Of a stretch of DNA of 64,000 bases, positions 62,064 to 64,000 are shown one piece after another. This DNA is from an alpha proteobacterium AAP38 (GTDB lineage: Bacteria > Pseudomonadota > Alphaproteobacteria > Azospirillales > Azospirillaceae). A program made the position numbers and the translations under genes. The stretch is taken from positions 62,001-126,000 of the forward strand of contig LJHR01000005.1 in assembly GCA_001296005.1 (NCBI GenBank), given 5' to 3'. The stretch's first letter is position 1. Every line of letters starts with the position of its first letter. Below the pieces are notes generated by a model. The model saw nothing but the letters and a program-made list of their open reading frames with translations, was not told the DNA's origin and made no database searches.

Positions 62064-63611
62064 TCAGGCGGATTTCGAGGGATTCGTGGTGTCCGCGGCC
62101 TGTTGGCGCAGAAGATGTTTCTGGACCTTGCCCGATCCGGTGCGCGGCAGGCTGTCGGTGATGAACACGCGCTGTGGCCGTTTATACCGGGCGCAGCGCC
62201 CGTCCAGGTGCGTCAGGACCTGTTCCGCCGTCACCGCATGGCCGGCGCGGGGCACGACATAGGCCCAGCCCACCTCGCCCCAGCGTTCATCGGGTACGCC
62301 GATGACGGCGGCCTCCGCCACGCTGTCCAGTTCCAGGATGGCGGCCTCCACCTCTGCCGGATACACATTCTCGCCGCCGGAGATGAACATGTCCTTCTTG
62401 CGGTCCACCAGATAATAGAAGCCATCGGCGTCCCGCCGTGCGGCGTCGCCGGTTCGCAGCCAGCCACCCTGTTGCGCCAAGGTCGGCAGTTCGGGACGGT
62501 TCCAGTAGCCGGGCGACAGGTTGGGGCCGTTGATCCAGATTTCCCCGACACCGCCATCCGGCACGTCCCGACCCTCATCATCGACCAGACGCAGACGTAG
62601 AGTGGGGCCGGGGATGCCGGCGGAACCGGCCTTGGCCACGATACGGGCGCGGTCGGTGATGGGCATGCCCAGCACGGTTCCAGCCTCGCTCATCCCATAG
62701 CCGTCGGCGATGGTGATGCCATCCTCGCTGAACCGCTGGATCAAGGCGGCGGGCATGGGCGCGCCGCCGGTGCACAGCGCCACCAGACGGCTCAGCCGTG
62801 TGGGGTTGTAATCGGGATGCTGACGCAGGGTCTGCGCCATCTGCGGCACGCACATGTAATGGGTGACGCGCATGTCGGGGTCTGCCAGACGGGACAGGGT
62901 CACCGCCGGGTCAAACCCGCGCGACAACAGCAGCGTTCCGCCCTGTGCCAGCGGGGTCCGCACCATGGTGACCAGCCCCACGACATGAAACAGCGGCATG
63001 TCGCACAGAACGACGCTGTCGGCATTCAGGCGGTTCATCAGGCCGAAATTGATGTTCGTGAAGAACAGGTTGCTCTCGGTCAGCAACGCCCCCTTGGGCC
63101 GTCCAGACGTGCCGGACGTGTACAGCAGGGTGGAGGGCTGATCCACGGATGGTGGCACCGCCGGGTGCGCCGGCTCCATGGCGGTCCAGGCTGCATCGGC
63201 CTGTAACAGTTCCAGGATTTCCGTGCCTGTGCAGCCTTGCGCCGCCAGTTTCGCAGTATCCAGGAACTCCGCATCGGCCAGCAGCAGGGCCGGGGACGCA
63301 TCCGCGACCTGGAACGCCAGTTCCGGCACCGTCAGGCGCCAGTTCAAGGGGGCGAAGATCGCGCCCAGGCGTGCGGCGGCCAGATGCAGCACGGGCATGG
63401 CCGCGTCATTGCGCCCGATAACCGCGATACGCTGTCCCGCCGCATCACCCAACTGGGCCGACAGCCAGGCACAGCAACGGTTCACGGCAGCATCCAGCCC
63501 GGCATAGGTGAACCGGCGCCCGCCGACCAGATCGATCATGGCGATCTTGTCAGGCTGCGCTGCCGCCTGAAAGGCCAGCGGATCGGGGGCGGGAAGATGG
63601 GGGGTAACCAT
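62064..63611 (-). CDS. fcs: feruloyl/hydroxycinnamoyl-CoA synthetase-like acyl-CoA ligase
   Basis: 515 residues from ATG 63611 (GAGGG 7 nt upstream). ANL-superfamily motifs: LLYTSGTSGRPKGALLTESN (P-loop), DGYGMSEAGTVLG, GEIWINGPNLSPGYWNRPE, TGDAARRDADGFYYLVDRKKDMFISGGENVYPAEVE and the C-terminal catalytic Lys in TGSGKVQKHLL. The following upstream gene is a hydroxycinnamoyl-CoA hydratase/lyase, so ferulate, p-coumarate or caffeate is the expected acid. Substrate assignment rests on context. Confidence 0.85.
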   Translation of the reverse strand: MVTPHLPAPDPLAFQAAAQPDKIAMIDLVGGRRFTYAGLDAAVNRCCAWLSAQLGDAAGQRIAVIGRNDAAMPVLHLAAARLGAIFAPLNWRLTVPELAFQVADASPALLLADAEFLDTAKLAAQGCTGTEILELLQADAAWTAMEPAHPAVPPSVDQPSTLLYTSGTSGRPKGALLTESNLFFTNINFGLMNRLNADSVVLCDMPLFHVVGLVTMVRTPLAQGGTLLLSRGFDPAVTLSRLADPDMRVTHYMCVPQMAQTLRQHPDYNPTRLSRLVALCTGGAPMPAALIQRFSEDGITIADGYGMSEAGTVLGMPITDRARIVAKAGSAGIPGPTLRLRLVDDEGRDVPDGGVGEIWINGPNLSPGYWNRPELPTLAQQGGWLRTGDAARRDADGFYYLVDRKKDMFISGGENVYPAEVEAAILELDSVAEAAVIGVPDERWGEVGWAYVVPRAGHAVTAEQVLTHLDGRCARYKRPQRVFITDSLPRTGSGKVQKHLLRQQAADTTNPSKSA

Positions 63612-63694
63612 GGAACAGCCCTCAAACAATACCGACCTGACAGGTGCCGGGTCCCCTCTATGGGGGCGACCCGGCACAAGCAGCGTTCATCAGA

Positions 63695-64000
63695 TTACCC
63701 GCGCTTGTACGCGCCAAGGCCGGGCTTGTAGCTCTTCTCATCGATGAACTGACGGATGCCTTCCTTGCGACCATTATTGTCGAAGGAATTGGCAGCCTCC
63801 TGCGCGCGGACCAGGAAGTCCTCGGCATTGTCATAGGTCATTTCCTTGACCCGGCGTACCGCATCCTTGGTGGCCTTCAGCGCCACAGGGTTCTTTTCCA
63901 GCAGGACCTTGGCAATCTCAGTCACGCGGTCCTTCAACTGGGCCAGCGGCACTGCCTCGTTCACCAGACGCCATTCGGCGGCCTTCTTGCCATCGATGGC
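63695..64000 (-). CDS. ech: p-hydroxycinnamoyl-CoA hydratase/lyase (C-terminal part)
   Basis: Runs off the window; the visible 101 residues open AIDGKKAAEWRLVNEAVPLAQL and end EGIRQFIDEKSYKPGLGAYKRG, which matches the C-terminal end of feruloyl-CoA hydratase/vanillin synthase (Ech) better than general enoyl-CoA hydratases. It converts feruloyl-CoA to vanillin and acetyl-CoA. It is 83 nt upstream of fcs on the same strand. Confidence 0.82.
   Translation of the reverse strand, partial: AIDGKKAAEWRLVNEAVPLAQLKDRVTEIAKVLLEKNPVALKATKDAVRRVKEMTYDNAEDFLVRAQEAANSFDNNGRKEGIRQFIDEKSYKPGLGAYKRG

Overview
The window is a GC-rich (about 65%) chromosomal segment of an alphaproteobacterium. Gene content fits a free-living or plant-associated Azospirillaceae-type organism (Azospirillum/Niveispirillum relatives): a nonphosphorylative-sugar-type ketoglutarate semialdehyde dehydrogenase, MsrPQ, a TIGR01782-type TonB receptor, an RpiR-type inositol regulator, and a kinase-aldolase fused IolC. 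That placement is inference; no rRNA gene is present. I see no prophage, transposase or CRISPR array. Two tRNA genes (Pro-GGG, Thr-CGT) and one candidate Mn2+ riboswitch are present.

Region 1 (1-7730) looks catabolic. A LeuC/LeuD-type hydratase is followed by an isocitrate-lyase/PEP-mutase-family lyase and an IclR regulator. After a divergent secreted serine hydrolase comes an operon of cytochrome c, FAD aromatic-type hydroxylase, an Asp/Glu-racemase-fold protein lacking both family cysteines, and a PuuE-like polysaccharide deacetylase, closed by a strong terminator. I cannot name the substrate; an N-heterocyclic or aromatic carboxylate is my guess.

Region 2 (7765-28682) is the most striking part: an apparent phytate / inositol-phosphate utilisation island. 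It holds an OPA-like MFS transporter, inositol monophosphatase, PhoD phosphatase, a triosephosphate isomerase, a TonB receptor, a histidine-acid phytase-type phosphatase, two inositol 2-dehydrogenases, an RpiR/MurR regulator, iolC-aldolase fusion, iolD, iolE, iolB, iolA, and a lipoprotein beta-propeller phytase. Together these could take up inositol phosphates, strip phosphates, oxidise myo-inositol and deliver DHAP plus acetyl-CoA. GGAA-N6-TTCC-like sites recur before the transporter, TonB receptor, iolG, regulator and iolC genes, suggesting one regulon.

Region 3 (28700-40740) holds a VOC protein, tRNA-Pro, cutA with an MFS gene, riboswitch plus mntP, an MHYT sensor kinase with an HD-GYP response regulator, a divergent 1180-residue hybrid kinase, rplM-rpsI, and a small glycine-zipper lipoprotein.

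Region 4 (40760-56661) is mixed: S46 peptidase, alpha/beta hydrolase with His at the nucleophile position, GST, HupE-like membrane protein, orphan TAXI binding protein, a GGDEF protein with a ruined signature, nucleoside hydrolase, EamA transporter, tRNA-Thr followed by a strongly structured RNA-like element, ketoglutarate semialdehyde dehydrogenase, pgk, and a CYTH-CHAD protein.

Region 5 (56790-64000) has an orphan ParA, a diheme peroxidase fused to an amicyanin-like cupredoxin with an uncharacterised His-rich partner, msrPQ, and the start of a hydroxycinnamate (fcs-ech, MarR) locus that runs off the window.
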